Positions 8,853-17,272 are shown, numbered from the stretch's first letter. The stretch: DNA of 64,000 nt from Neomegalonema sp. (GCA_022760355.1 JALEGB010000044.1:17064-81063), one strand, 5' to 3'. Made by a program: numbers and translations. The notes: a model not told the origin generated them from the letters alone.

Positions 8853-9782
8853 GTGAGTAGGATCGTTTCCTTCATCAATATGAAGGGTGGTGTCGGTAAG
8901 ACAACCTCCTCAGTCACTTTGGCTGAAACCTGCGCAGCCGAGTTTGGCTGGCGCGTGCTGCTTTTGGATCTCGATGCGCAGGCGAGCGCATCCTACGCCC
9001 TCTGCGGTTCGGACCGGTACGAGGATGCGGTGCGTCGAGAGCGGACATTGGCGGCGTATTTCGACCGCATTGCGGATGGGCGGCGACCGGAGCCTCTGTC
9101 GGAGTATCGCACGCCGGCGGTCGCGGGCGAAGGCGCGGATCCGATGATTGACGTCATTTGCGCTGAGCCCTCGCTGCGATATGCGGAGCGGGCGCTGATC
9201 GAGCATTATCACACGCTGCGTGTTCGCCGCGGCGCGGTGTCTAAGTCAGGACCGGAGGGGCAGACGCGGCGAATTTTGCGCGAAAGCCTGGATCGCGTCC
9301 GCAAAAGTTACGATCTCATTGTCATCGACTGTCCGCCAGGCATCTCGATTTTCGCCGAAGCAGGCGTCAGCTGCTCAGATTTGATCGTGATGCCGACCAT
9401 TCCGGACTATCTTTCGACCTTGGGCCTGAAAGAACTCAACCGCCGTTTCCTGCGGCAGCTGCGGCGGGACGGAAATCTGTTAGGCCGCACAGCAATATTG
9501 CCCACCAAAGTGCGGGCGAACGACAAGACGCATAACCGTTTCTTAACCGAACTTGACACATTGGTGCGAGACGGAGTGATCGAGGCGTCCTTTTTAACGA
9601 CAATGATTGCGCAGGACGCCAGTATTGCGCGCGCGCTGGAGCCGGAGCATTTAGGGCTGGCGTTTCAAAAGAAGTACGCCAAAGCCCGCGCCGATTTGGT
9701 TGAGTTTGCGCGCGAGGTGCGGTCGTTGTTGGAAGAGACGACAAATGTCGAAGGCGAACGGCGGCGCTCGGACGCCGCGTGA
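8853..9782 (+). CDS. ParA/MinD-type Walker ATPase
   Basis: The 309-residue product is a deviant Walker A ATPase of the ParA family. The signature KGGVGKTTS spans residues 11-19, Walker A' is LLLDLDAQAS, and Walker B is LIVIDCPPGISIF. ParA proteins position plasmids, chromosomes or protein complexes by forming nucleoid or membrane gradients. The usual ParB and parS are absent; instead a 122-residue protein overlaps its 3' end. The chromosomal parAB pair is expected elsewhere near the origin, so this is an orphan ParA, perhaps for a protein cargo or a mobile or defence island. It starts at a GTG 9 bp after GGAGGAGG, which is a strong ribosome-binding site. Confidence 0.9.
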   Translation: MSRIVSFINMKGGVGKTTSSVTLAETCAAEFGWRVLLLDLDAQASASYALCGSDRYEDAVRRERTLAAYFDRIADGRRPEPLSEYRTPAVAGEGADPMIDVICAEPSLRYAERALIEHYHTLRVRRGAVSKSGPEGQTRRILRESLDRVRKSYDLIVIDCPPGISIFAEAGVSCSDLIVMPTIPDYLSTLGLKELNRRFLRQLRRDGNLLGRTAILPTKVRANDKTHNRFLTELDTLVRDGVIEASFLTTMIAQDASIARALEPEHLGLAFQKKYAKARADLVEFAREVRSLLEETTNVEGERRRSDAA

Positions 9783-10113
9783 TTTTTTTGAACCGCTTTT
9801 CGAGGTGGTTCTTGAGGAAATGGACCGCAACCCGGAGTTCGCAGCCCGGGTCGCTGAGCGCATTGGCGGCGCGGTGACGCTTAAACTTGAGGGCGTCCGC
9901 CGCAAGCCGGCGGCCGTGCCGTCCGCGCTTGCTGAGCTGGATCTGCAGGCGGAAATGGCCGAGCATGGTCAAATCCGCTTGCGAGAGAAGCTGGGGCGCT
10001 TCAAAAATGCGGAGCTCGGCGCATTGGTCCGGGCGCGAAAATGGTCGGATGCGCCCGTTTCCAAAATGAACAAAGGCCAGCTGCTGAACGCGATTGTTCG
10101 CGCGGTAAAGTAG
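9745..10113 (+). CDS. Small protein overlapping parA-like gene (possible partner)
   Basis: The 122-residue product starts at the ATG at 9745, inside the last 38 bases of the ParA gene and in a different frame, with GGAAGAG upstream, which implies translational coupling. The sequence is helical and charged: RDFFEPLFEVVLEEMDRNPEFAARV, an Ala/Arg-rich middle, and a C-terminal KMNKGQLLNAIVRAVK segment. No ParB-like helix-turn-helix is visible. The genetic pairing suggests a cargo adaptor or ParA regulator, which is inference from position only. I do not recognise the family. Confidence 0.7.
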   Translation: MSKANGGARTPRDFFEPLFEVVLEEMDRNPEFAARVAERIGGAVTLKLEGVRRKPAAVPSALAELDLQAEMAEHGQIRLREKLGRFKNAELGALVRARKWSDAPVSKMNKGQLLNAIVRAVK

Positions 10114-10476
10114 CTGTAGCGTCGCGGCGCTGGCGGTCTCGCATCGGCCAACATGTTCGCACTCGCACAGGGCGATCTTGCCTGTCGGGACGCAGCCTTG
10201 GGGCGAGTCCTGGTGACGGGACGGTCGCGGCGATTCGGCCGTCATTTGCCTCGCGGTTCGCTATTGAAATCGATGTTAGTTGAGAAAATGAGCGCACCCA
10301 CTGGGCGGAATGATGCAAATTTGGTCATTTGTGCATTTTAAACGTTAATGTGTTCGCCAATCGGGCGCCTTCTGCGCAGAAAGGCTTGATAAATAGAATT
10401 TAAGTGATGCAGTGTGCAGTGCAGCGGGGTGGGGGCTCGCATTTTTGAAGGCTGATTTGGTTTGGGGGGAGGCGGC
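10114..10476. other. Intergenic region upstream of the TIR-like gene
   Basis: No convincing gene is seen. The segment 10260-10440 is AT-richer than its surroundings and holds the inverted repeat at 10313-10336, so it probably contains the promoter of the downstream gene. A short open frame at 10153-10341 has no ribosome-binding site and no recognisable family and is not called. Confidence 0.4.
10313..10336. promoter_or_regulatory. Inverted repeat upstream of TIR-like gene, candidate operator
   Basis: ATGCAAAT (10313-10320) faces ATTTGTGCAT (10327-10336), an imperfect palindrome with one extra base and an AT-rich centre. It lies 141 bp before the start codon of the next gene in an AT-rich stretch. 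Regulator binding is inferred. Confidence 0.35.
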
Positions 10477-11409
10477 ATGACCTCGATACCGCTCCTTCTG
10501 GCGCAGTTGGATGCGTTGCAGGAGGATCTTTCCGAAGTAAAGCCATTTGAAATGGTGGCTTTGACGGAGTTTGGCATTGTCTCAGGTTATGCCCCGACTT
10601 ACGCGGGCCTGCGGGTTGATGCGATCGAGACGCTGGGTATTTGCGTAAGGTATTTCCCGGAGCTGCCGATAGACATCGCTTCTGTCGCCGAGATCACGCC
10701 GCAACAGCACGTGAATGAAGGGCGGCTTACAGCGGAACTCCAACGTCTGATTGATATCGTGCGTCAAACCCACGCCGCGCTGACGGAGCTTACGCCGATT
10801 GCGGCTCAACGTTTGGCGGCGGTTGATGCGAATGACCGTCGGCGCTTTGCCGAGCTGCTGTCGCGCAGCGGTATCAAGGTCGCGCCGCGTAAAGGGGGGG
10901 GCGCGTCTGGCGGCGACAATGGCGAAAGTCTGCTCAAGCTTGCGCGCGATCAGCTTTCCGCGCCCTCCGAAGACGAAGAGCCCGCCCGCTTCAACACCCA
11001 GAAAATTTTCATTTCCAGCCGGTTCTCATTCCGATTGGGCCACCAGATCGCCGATGTGCTTTCCGACGCGGGCTATGATCCCGTGCTTCCGCGCAGCAAC
11101 GATGCGACGACCGTGATGGACAAATGCTCCGGCGGCGTTTTCAGCCTGATGTCGGATGGCGCATCGCCGGTGGAGAGCGCGCCGCCCGTGCGCCCGATCG
11201 TGTTCGAAGTCGCGTCGGCGCCGGATCGCCTGCGGCAGAAGATGTTGCTGGTTGGCCGCGAAGCGACGGTTCATAAGATGCCGCCGCCGCTGAGCGAGAT
11301 GCCGTTCTTTGGGTTGAAGAACGAAGTTATGGATGAAACCGAGATGGCGCGGTTCGCCGCCGTGACATCGCTGCCTTCCTGGCGCTCGCACAACAAGAGT
11401 TTGAACTAA
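10477..11409 (+). CDS. Protein with a TIR-like C-terminal domain, unknown role
   Basis: The 310-residue product starts at the ATG at 10477, directly after a G-rich ribosome-binding site (GGGGGAGG). The N-terminal half (about 1-140) is helical and unrecognised. A Gly/Ser linker (KGGGASGGDNG) follows. From Lys176, KIFISSRFSFRLGHQIADVLSDAGYDPVL looks like the first strand and helix of a TIR or TIR-like nucleotide-binding domain, and FEVASAPDRLRQKMLLVGREAT may be a later strand and helix. The canonical catalytic Glu is not obvious. Such domains act in bacterial anti-phage NAD depletion, but here that is only a hypothesis. It lies 363 bp after the orphan parA pair. Confidence 0.65.
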   Translation: MTSIPLLLAQLDALQEDLSEVKPFEMVALTEFGIVSGYAPTYAGLRVDAIETLGICVRYFPELPIDIASVAEITPQQHVNEGRLTAELQRLIDIVRQTHAALTELTPIAAQRLAAVDANDRRRFAELLSRSGIKVAPRKGGGASGGDNGESLLKLARDQLSAPSEDEEPARFNTQKIFISSRFSFRLGHQIADVLSDAGYDPVLPRSNDATTVMDKCSGGVFSLMSDGASPVESAPPVRPIVFEVASAPDRLRQKMLLVGREATVHKMPPPLSEMPFFGLKNEVMDETEMARFAAVTSLPSWRSHNKSLN

Positions 11410-11613
11410 AGGACGGCGCTCTCGCGATTGTTGGAGCGGTTGCGCATGCGCCCGTCGATCTGGGCCGCATCCGACTTTAATTAGCCCTAGGGGTGGGGTG
11501 TAACTGTCTGATCTAGATCGAGTATTACACGCGCGATCCTGGGGCGTGGGCGGCTTCCAGGCGGCGACGGCGACCTTATCTTGCCGCCCAAGGCTTGGAA
11601 AAGGATAGCTGCA

Positions 11614-12990
11614 ATGAACTTCGACTTCCCGCTGAGCGCCGTCGACATCACGATGCTTGGCGTGATCAATGTCGGGGTATTTATTTCTGCGGTGCTTGTT
11701 TTGCTGATGCAGCCGGGCTTTATGCTATTCGAGGCCGGCACTGTTTCCCGTAAAAATGTTCTGAATAATATCTTCAAAAATATCGTCGATCTTTCCGTCG
11801 GCGGGATCGTTTTTTGGTTGATTGGTTGGCAGACTTTGTCCGGACAGGGGCCCATTATTGGCTATCTGCAGGAATTCGGGCTGACGCGGGAGCCGCCGAA
11901 GGCCGCAACGCTCACTGCTGTGGATGCGCTTTTATTTCTGTTCAATTTTGGATTTGTGTCCGCATCGGCAACGATTTGCAGCGGCGCGGTCACGGGCCGA
12001 ATTTCACCATATGTATATGTGGTGTTCGCCGCAGTTTATGTCGCCGTTATCTACCCTGTGCTTGGGTTTATATTTTGGCATCCGGCCAGCGCGCTGTACG
12101 GCGTTTTCCATGATTTCGCCGGGGCGATGATTGTTCATGGCGCCGGAGCGGCGGCGGGACTGGCGGGCGCGATCCTGTTACGGCCTCGTATCGGTTTTAA
12201 TGGCTACGACCCTGTGGGCGTTGGGCGCGAGACGATGTTCCGGCTGACCGTATCGCACGCGCCTCACAACATGCCTCTGGCGGCGTTGGGCATGTTTTTG
12301 CTGTGGCTCGGCTGGTTTGGGTTCAACGCCGGAACATTGCTTGCTGGCGGCGTTGAAGCAGCCGTTGGCGCGTCCTTCGCGGTGCAGGAGGCGCGCATTG
12401 GCGAGCTGTTTTCAAGCTTTGGCCAGATCGCTGTGAATACAGCGATTGCGCCATGCGCAGCTGTGGTTGCGACCGTTGTCGTCCAGAGCATGTTGAGAGA
12501 GCCGCTAAATATGATGACGTTGCTTAACAGCGTCATCGCCGGGCTTGTCGGGGTGACGGCGGGCGCGGACATTATGCCCGTCGCTGGGGCGGCGCTCGTC
12601 GGCGTTGTCGCCGCGATCGCCTACCGGGTGACGGCGCGTTCGCTCGTGCGCCTCTCAATCGACGACCCAGTATCCGTTGTCGCCGCACATGGCGTTGCGG
12701 GCGTTATCGCTGCGGTGGCGGCGGGGTTGGCGAAGCCGGACGATACAGCGACATGGCTTTCGCAGCTGATTTTCGCCTCGGCGATTTTTGGCGGGGTATT
12801 CGTCGTGTCGTTGGTTGCGTTCAAGCTCGCTGATTTGTTGTGCCGTGTTGTCGCGATGATTTTCGGCGCCGCGCCCCTGAACCACATTTGGTCCGTTGGC
12901 TATATGCGCGTGCATCATGAAACTGAGATCGTCGGGCTCGATGAGGAGCTGCATGGGCAGGACGGCTATAATTTTCGCGATCGCGGGTAG
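11614..12990 (+). CDS. amt: Amt-family ammonium transporter
   Basis: The 458-residue membrane protein has the 11-helix Amt/Mep/Rh profile. It carries the extended signature region (MQPGFMLFEAG; DFAGAMIVHGAGAAAGLAGA) with the first pore histidine (VHG) and the second in VVAAHGVAGVIAAVAAG, matching the twin-His pair of AmtB. FGFNAGTLLAGG corresponds to the conserved FNAGS-like segment. It conducts ammonium or ammonia across the inner membrane. The usual glnK partner is not adjacent: the neighbours are a TIR-like gene and a protease. The start chosen is the ATG at 11614 with AAGGATAG upstream. The sequence is divergent from AmtB, so a sensor-type Amt or a different substrate is possible. Confidence 0.88.
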   Translation: MNFDFPLSAVDITMLGVINVGVFISAVLVLLMQPGFMLFEAGTVSRKNVLNNIFKNIVDLSVGGIVFWLIGWQTLSGQGPIIGYLQEFGLTREPPKAATLTAVDALLFLFNFGFVSASATICSGAVTGRISPYVYVVFAAVYVAVIYPVLGFIFWHPASALYGVFHDFAGAMIVHGAGAAAGLAGAILLRPRIGFNGYDPVGVGRETMFRLTVSHAPHNMPLAALGMFLLWLGWFGFNAGTLLAGGVEAAVGASFAVQEARIGELFSSFGQIAVNTAIAPCAAVVATVVVQSMLREPLNMMTLLNSVIAGLVGVTAGADIMPVAGAALVGVVAAIAYRVTARSLVRLSIDDPVSVVAAHGVAGVIAAVAAGLAKPDDTATWLSQLIFASAIFGGVFVVSLVAFKLADLLCRVVAMIFGAAPLNHIWSVGYMRVHHETEIVGLDEELHGQDGYNFRDRG

Positions 12991-13078
12991 CGTGCGCGTC
13001 CGACCGGTGGGATGATTGCTGCGCAAATCGCTGACATGATCAGTTCATCGCGATTCTCCAGCGGAGCGGGGGGGCGGA

Positions 13079-14152
13079 ATGTTCAATATGCCGAGACAAG
13101 GCGTCAGGCTGGCGGCGGCTGTTGCGATTTATGGCTGCGCCGCGGCGGCTAACGCCCAGATCGGTCCTTCGATCTCTCCGGCCGACTATTTTCGCTTGGC
13201 CGCCGTATTCGGCGCCGATGATCGACGCGCGAAACCAGAGTGGACGCGGCGAGAGACGCGGCTCATGCGCGCGATTGTCGAAGTTGTTCGGACGGCGGAT
13301 ATGCGCAGGTCCGGCGGCACTGGTTTTTTCCTTCATGATTGTCAGACGATTGTAACGGCCGCTCATGTTTATCATGCGCCGGGCCGGCGGCGTTTTCGCA
13401 GCCCGGAGCGGGCAGGGCTGGGTTTTTACGACTTCACGTCGCAATCGGCGTTTCGGATCAATGGCCGCCGAGTGCGCCATATTCGTTCGCTGGCGGAGTA
13501 CCGTAAGCCCGCGCCGGATGAGGTGATCATCTATCTGCCGGACTGGACGCGGGATGATTTTGGCCGCGCTCGCCATCGTTCGCCGCGGCGTGGCGGGCGG
13601 ATTGGCGAGGATCATCGCGATTTCGCCATTATCAAATTCGGCTCGCCGGTCGAGAGCTGCGCGGCCTCCAGTCCTATTCGACTGCGGCCCTATTCGCCGC
13701 GAGCCATGGTCGCTTGCGCGCGCGCATCAGGGCGCTTGTCGATGGGGGCTTTTCATGGCGATCTGAGCGGCTCCAGTTGGCAACCGGCCGTCCAGCGCCG
13801 CTGCAGCTATGTCAAGGTTGCGCGTCGGTTCCGTTTTCCATTGGGTACGGACCGCGCGCAGATGTTTGGGCATGATTGCGATACCCATTGCGGCTCGTCT
13901 GGCGCGCCAATTCTATGTCGAATGGAGGGTGAGCGAGAGCCGTTTCTCGTGGCGATGAACACGCAGGAACTGTTGCCGCGCTCAGTGCGTGTGCGCCCAG
14001 GGGATTGCCGAACCCGCCGGCCGCACAGGGTCCGATCGTCTGCGGCGGCGAAAACGCCAAATCTTGGCATTCGCGTGGGCTGTGATACGGCGCTTGGCCG
14101 GGCAATTAATACGATGATTCCGCAGGCGAAGTTCTGCCCCCGCGCGCGGTGA
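13079..14152 (+). CDS. Secreted trypsin-like serine protease
   Basis: The 357-residue protein begins with a signal peptide (about residues 1-26, ending AANAQ). It carries a complete trypsin-fold triad: His in TAAHVYH (the TAAHC-like block), Asp in DHRDFAIIKF, and the nucleophile Ser in THCGSSGAPI. GTGFFLHDCQTIVTAAH is the typical first barrel. Several cysteines could form disulfides (CQTIV, CAASS, CARAS, CSYV, CDTHC). Substrate and regulation are unknown; no inhibitor or chaperone gene is adjacent. Trypsin-like secreted proteases are usually envelope quality-control or extracellular enzymes. The C-terminal tail after the Ser block is Arg-rich. Confidence 0.88.
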   Translation: MFNMPRQGVRLAAAVAIYGCAAAANAQIGPSISPADYFRLAAVFGADDRRAKPEWTRRETRLMRAIVEVVRTADMRRSGGTGFFLHDCQTIVTAAHVYHAPGRRRFRSPERAGLGFYDFTSQSAFRINGRRVRHIRSLAEYRKPAPDEVIIYLPDWTRDDFGRARHRSPRRGGRIGEDHRDFAIIKFGSPVESCAASSPIRLRPYSPRAMVACARASGRLSMGAFHGDLSGSSWQPAVQRRCSYVKVARRFRFPLGTDRAQMFGHDCDTHCGSSGAPILCRMEGEREPFLVAMNTQELLPRSVRVRPGDCRTRRPHRVRSSAAAKTPNLGIRVGCDTALGRAINTMIPQAKFCPRAR

Positions 14153-14180
14153 CGCCGGCCAGATTTATGAGTTTACGGCC

Positions 14181-14285
14181 TAGAGCGATTTGAAGTTAGA
14201 TGGACCCATCTAACGGCTCGAAAATCGCGACGAAACAGAGGTTTAGAGCTTGTTGATGGTTCCGTGAATCATAAAACAAGCTCTA
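14181..14285. repeat. Composite palindromic repeat, copy 1
   Basis: The element begins TAGAGCGATTTGAAG, contains a palindrome TTAGATGG-ac-CCATCTAA at 14196-14213, then a TCGCGACGA block, then a terminal stem TAGAGCTTGTT (14244-14254) with AACAAGCTCTA (14275-14285) around a 20-base loop. The same plan is seen at 16661-16763. The terminal arm covers the stop codon of the GGDEF-EAL gene (TAG on the minus strand at 14283-14285). Confidence 0.75.
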
Positions 14286-16523
14286 GGCGGTGAGTTTTGC
14301 GATGGCGCGCGGCTGGCGTTCGTTTAGGAAGTCCATCAGCTGCTCAACCGGAATCGGCCGGGAGTAATGGTAGCCTTGCGCAGTGGCGCAGCCCATTTCG
14401 CGCAAGGCGCGCACTGTGTTTTCGCACTCCACGCCCTCTGCCACGACTTCCATATCCAACCCGCGGCCAAGATGCACAATTGATCCTGCAATCGCCTTTG
14501 CTGCACGGTCATCCAACAGATTTTGGATAAACGAGCAATCTATTTTGATAATATCGATGCGGTGATTGAGGAGGTGGGCCAATGATGCGAAGCCTGTTCC
14601 AAAGTCATCAAAGGATATCGTGACGCCCATTTCGCGTAGATTGGAGATATTTTCTTGAACTTTCTGCTTGGAGCGCGAGAGGAGGCAGCGTTCAGTAATC
14701 TCAATCTCGATTTGGCTCATGCGAATATTTCTTGCCCGCGCTTGCTCCTGCAGCCACTCAGGGAAGCGCGCGTCGCGCATCTGCGCTTCGGCGACGTTGC
14801 AGGCGATCCTCCCGAATTCGAGGCCCTTGTCTACCAGCATCTGCGCGTCGGCAAGTGCGCGCACCATAATCCGTTCCGAGATACGGGTGCTGTAAACCGG
14901 GTCTTCGAGCGCGTCGATAAAATGTGCGGGCGGTAGGATTGTCCCGTCGCTCTTACGCCAGCGCGCCAGCGCTTCAAGCCCCACAACAGTTTCATCGTCA
15001 AGCGCGATTTTTGGTTGATAAAACGGGACAATCTCGTTTGCGGCCAGCGCTTCGTCGATACCGAGCAAGGTGCTGCTGCGTCGAGAGCTTTCATCGCTCA
15101 GCTCGCGCGTGAACTGCACAGCGCAGTTGCGGCCCCGTTTCTTCGCTTCGAACACTGCGAGATCGGAGCGGCGCAATGCGGTCGGGAAATCGGCTTCCTT
15201 ATCGGTTGCATCACAATAGCCGATCGAGAAAGTCACCGGGTTCGCGAATTGTGAAAGGCGTCGGTTGTCGATCGCGGCGCAGCGCAACTTCTCCGCCAGC
15301 GCTTCGGCGCCGTTTGAGCCCACGCGGACGGCCGCCAGGACTAGAAATTCGTCGCCGCCGAGCCGAGCCAGAATATCGTCATCTCGAATTTGCGCCCTGA
15401 GCAGCCGGGCGACTTCGACGAGGACCTGGTCGCCAGCCTCGTGACCCGCGGTGTCATTGACGAACTTAAAGTTATCCAGATCAATTGTCAGCGCGATCAG
15501 CTGCTCTTGGCTTGGGTCGATAAAGCGTTTCTTTTTCAGATATGTGAGCGGTAGAAATCGACGATTGTATGCGCCGGTCAACGTGTCCAGCATCGCAATC
15601 TTGGAAATTTTGCTCCGGCTCTCAAACAGTTCGGTTACGTCTTGAACGCAGCCATTGAGTTGACGCGCGGCGCCTGCGCGGCTGGGGCGGCCGGTCACGC
15701 GGACCCAGCGGGCGCTGTTTTCGTCACTGTGTTTTAGCGGCAGATGCATGTCGATCGGCTCGCCCTTCTCGGCGGCGCCGTTTAGGCGTTCCAGGAAATT
15801 CTGGCGGGCGCTGTCCATGAACTGGGCGGAGAACTCGTCCTCGGTGATCATGGGCCCAATGTCGGTATCGAATATGGTCTGTAGGGAGTCTGAGATTGCG
15901 AATTTATTCGTCACCAGATCACGAGACCAAAAGCCGATTTTCGCAACCCGCGCGGCCAGCTCCATGCTCAGCTGGGTTTTTTCGAGCGCGGCGTTGGAGC
16001 GCTCAAGCTTGTCGGTCTGCTCATAAATCTCCAGCGACGCGCGTTGTTGCGCGAGCAGGCTTTCATGCAAACGAATGCTTTCAACGGCGAGGTTAGCCAG
16101 AGTGATCAAAGTATTACGTTCGCTGTCACTTATAATACGCGGCTCTTCGTCGGCGATGAAAATGGTGCCGATCACTTCGTCTCGCGCCGTCATAATTGGG
16201 GCGCCGGCATAGAACGACCAGTCCTTGAAGAAAGGCTCCAAATCGATCCCGTCGTCGCGCAGCTCGTGGAGATCTTCGATGGCGACGAGATCGCAGGTCT
16301 CGAGGACCCGCTCACAGCAGGCGCCTTGGCGAGGGGTTGAGCGGACGGATAAGCCGACGCTGGAGTAGAACCAGCGTGTATTTTTATCGATTACGGTAAT
16401 AGCGGCCGCTTGTGTCGCGCATAGAGAAGCGGCCATTTCGACAAGGCTAAAAAATGTGCCGGCTCCGCTGGCTCCAGCGATCTCAAGCTCTTCGATCTTC
16501 CGCAGCCGCTTTGCCTCGGACAT
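14283..16523 (-). CDS. GAF-PAS-GGDEF-EAL c-di-GMP turnover protein
   Basis: The 746-residue protein has four parts: a GAF-like sensor (about 10-170), a coiled-coil and PAS-like segment (about 170-310), a GGDEF diguanylate cyclase domain, and a C-terminal EAL phosphodiesterase domain. The GGDEF motif is intact at 389-393 with an RxxD inhibitory-site sequence five residues upstream. The EAL motif is intact at 517-519, and DDFGTG, ECRC-like GVECE and later motifs follow. Both activities are therefore possible: synthesis and breakdown of cyclic di-GMP. GAF and PAS domains suggest control by a small molecule or redox state. Its ends lie next to two copies of a palindromic repeat. Confidence 0.95.
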   Translation of the reverse strand: MSEAKRLRKIEELEIAGASGAGTFFSLVEMAASLCATQAAAITVIDKNTRWFYSSVGLSVRSTPRQGACCERVLETCDLVAIEDLHELRDDGIDLEPFFKDWSFYAGAPIMTARDEVIGTIFIADEEPRIISDSERNTLITLANLAVESIRLHESLLAQQRASLEIYEQTDKLERSNAALEKTQLSMELAARVAKIGFWSRDLVTNKFAISDSLQTIFDTDIGPMITEDEFSAQFMDSARQNFLERLNGAAEKGEPIDMHLPLKHSDENSARWVRVTGRPSRAGAARQLNGCVQDVTELFESRSKISKIAMLDTLTGAYNRRFLPLTYLKKKRFIDPSQEQLIALTIDLDNFKFVNDTAGHEAGDQVLVEVARLLRAQIRDDDILARLGGDEFLVLAAVRVGSNGAEALAEKLRCAAIDNRRLSQFANPVTFSIGYCDATDKEADFPTALRRSDLAVFEAKKRGRNCAVQFTRELSDESSRRSSTLLGIDEALAANEIVPFYQPKIALDDETVVGLEALARWRKSDGTILPPAHFIDALEDPVYSTRISERIMVRALADAQMLVDKGLEFGRIACNVAEAQMRDARFPEWLQEQARARNIRMSQIEIEITERCLLSRSKQKVQENISNLREMGVTISFDDFGTGFASLAHLLNHRIDIIKIDCSFIQNLLDDRAAKAIAGSIVHLGRGLDMEVVAEGVECENTVRALREMGCATAQGYHYSRPIPVEQLMDFLNERQPRAIAKLTA

Positions 16524-16822
16524 GGAACCCTTCCCGCGTCACATTCCCTCGATTTATTTGAGAGAGGGTAACAAGCATCCGCTGAAGGAAAGTTGCACAT
16601 ATGAGGATAATAATTCGATTTTTATCAAAAAACTGGCGGATGCGGATTTAACTACGCGCCTAGAGTGACTTAAAATCGAATGCGCGCATTCGATGACAGG
16701 GAAGTCGCGACCACTCGAAGAGGTAGAGCATTTTATGACCGGAATTGTTTCAACAATGCTCTAGATATCGAAGTTAATTGATCTTTTCTAAATTGATCTC
16801 CGGGGAAACAGCCGGTGGCGCC
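16524..16822. other. Intergenic region with palindromic repeat copy 2
   Basis: The 5' leader of the GGDEF-EAL gene (complement) occupies about 16524-16660 and is AT-richer. Copy 2 of the composite repeat occupies 16661-16763. Nothing else is recognisable before the globin gene. Confidence 0.5.
16661..16763. repeat. Composite palindromic repeat, copy 2
   Basis: It begins TAGAGTGACTTAAAA, has the perfect 18-bp palindrome TCGAATGCG/CGCATTCGA (16676-16693), then a GTCGCGACCA block, AGAGG, and a terminal stem TAGAGCATT (16724-16732) with AATGCTCTA (16755-16763). The layout matches copy 1 at 14181-14285 although the stem sequences differ, which is the mark of compensatory change that keeps hairpins. 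Confidence 0.75.
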
Positions 16823-17272
16823 CTAGTTTGAGGCCGCCTCTTCCTGCATGACTGCGGCGACCAGCTGATAAGCGGCGCCCCATCCTTGCTCCGTTTCATC
16901 GTCCCATGATGGCCCAAGATGTTCGCGCAACGCCATCAGCAGCGCCGCGCCGACCGCGTCATAGTGCGCTGGCTCCGCGCCATAGCTCTTATGCCGAACC
17001 CCGAGCGCGCGGATCTGATCGACAATTTCGTCGACATTGCTCAGCCCCGAGACGACATAAGAGAGCGTGCCGACCAATTTGGCTTGTTGCGCGCTCAGGT
17101 CATCGGGGAACAGCGCGCGCACATGCGGTTGGGCTTTGAACAGCGTTTGATAAAAATCAGCAACCAGGCGGTCTACTTTTGGCGCGATCAGCAAAAAGCT
17201 CCGCTGCACGGCGGCAATATGCATATGGCTTAGCCGTGGGGATGCGTTCGACTGCGCTGCTGCTTCGTGCAT
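16823..17272 (-). CDS. Single-domain globin
   Basis: This 149-residue haem protein resembles the globin domain of flavohaemoglobins (the Hmp/Vgb type). The proximal histidine is His94, in LGVRHKSYG, followed by the conserved AEPAHYDAVGAALLMAL helix. The FAD and NAD domains of Hmp are absent. Roles in the family include oxygen delivery, nitric oxide detoxification and oxygen sensing. The ATG at 17272 with GAGG eight bases upstream is preferred over the TTG at 17287. It is divergent from the formate dehydrogenase gene, and the 182 bp between them may hold control sites for both. Confidence 0.92.
   Translation of the reverse strand: MHEAAAQSNASPRLSHMHIAAVQRSFLLIAPKVDRLVADFYQTLFKAQPHVRALFPDDLSAQQAKLVGTLSYVVSGLSNVDEIVDQIRALGVRHKSYGAEPAHYDAVGAALLMALREHLGPSWDDETEQGWGAAYQLVAAVMQEEAASN

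Noticed and set aside
10153..10341. Open frame of 62 codons upstream of the TIR-like gene
   Set aside because: No ribosome-binding site, ends within an AT-rich candidate promoter, no family.
11450..11613. Sigma-54 (NtrC-type) promoter upstream of amt
   Set aside because: No GG-N10-GC spacing of the -24/-12 class was found in the gap.
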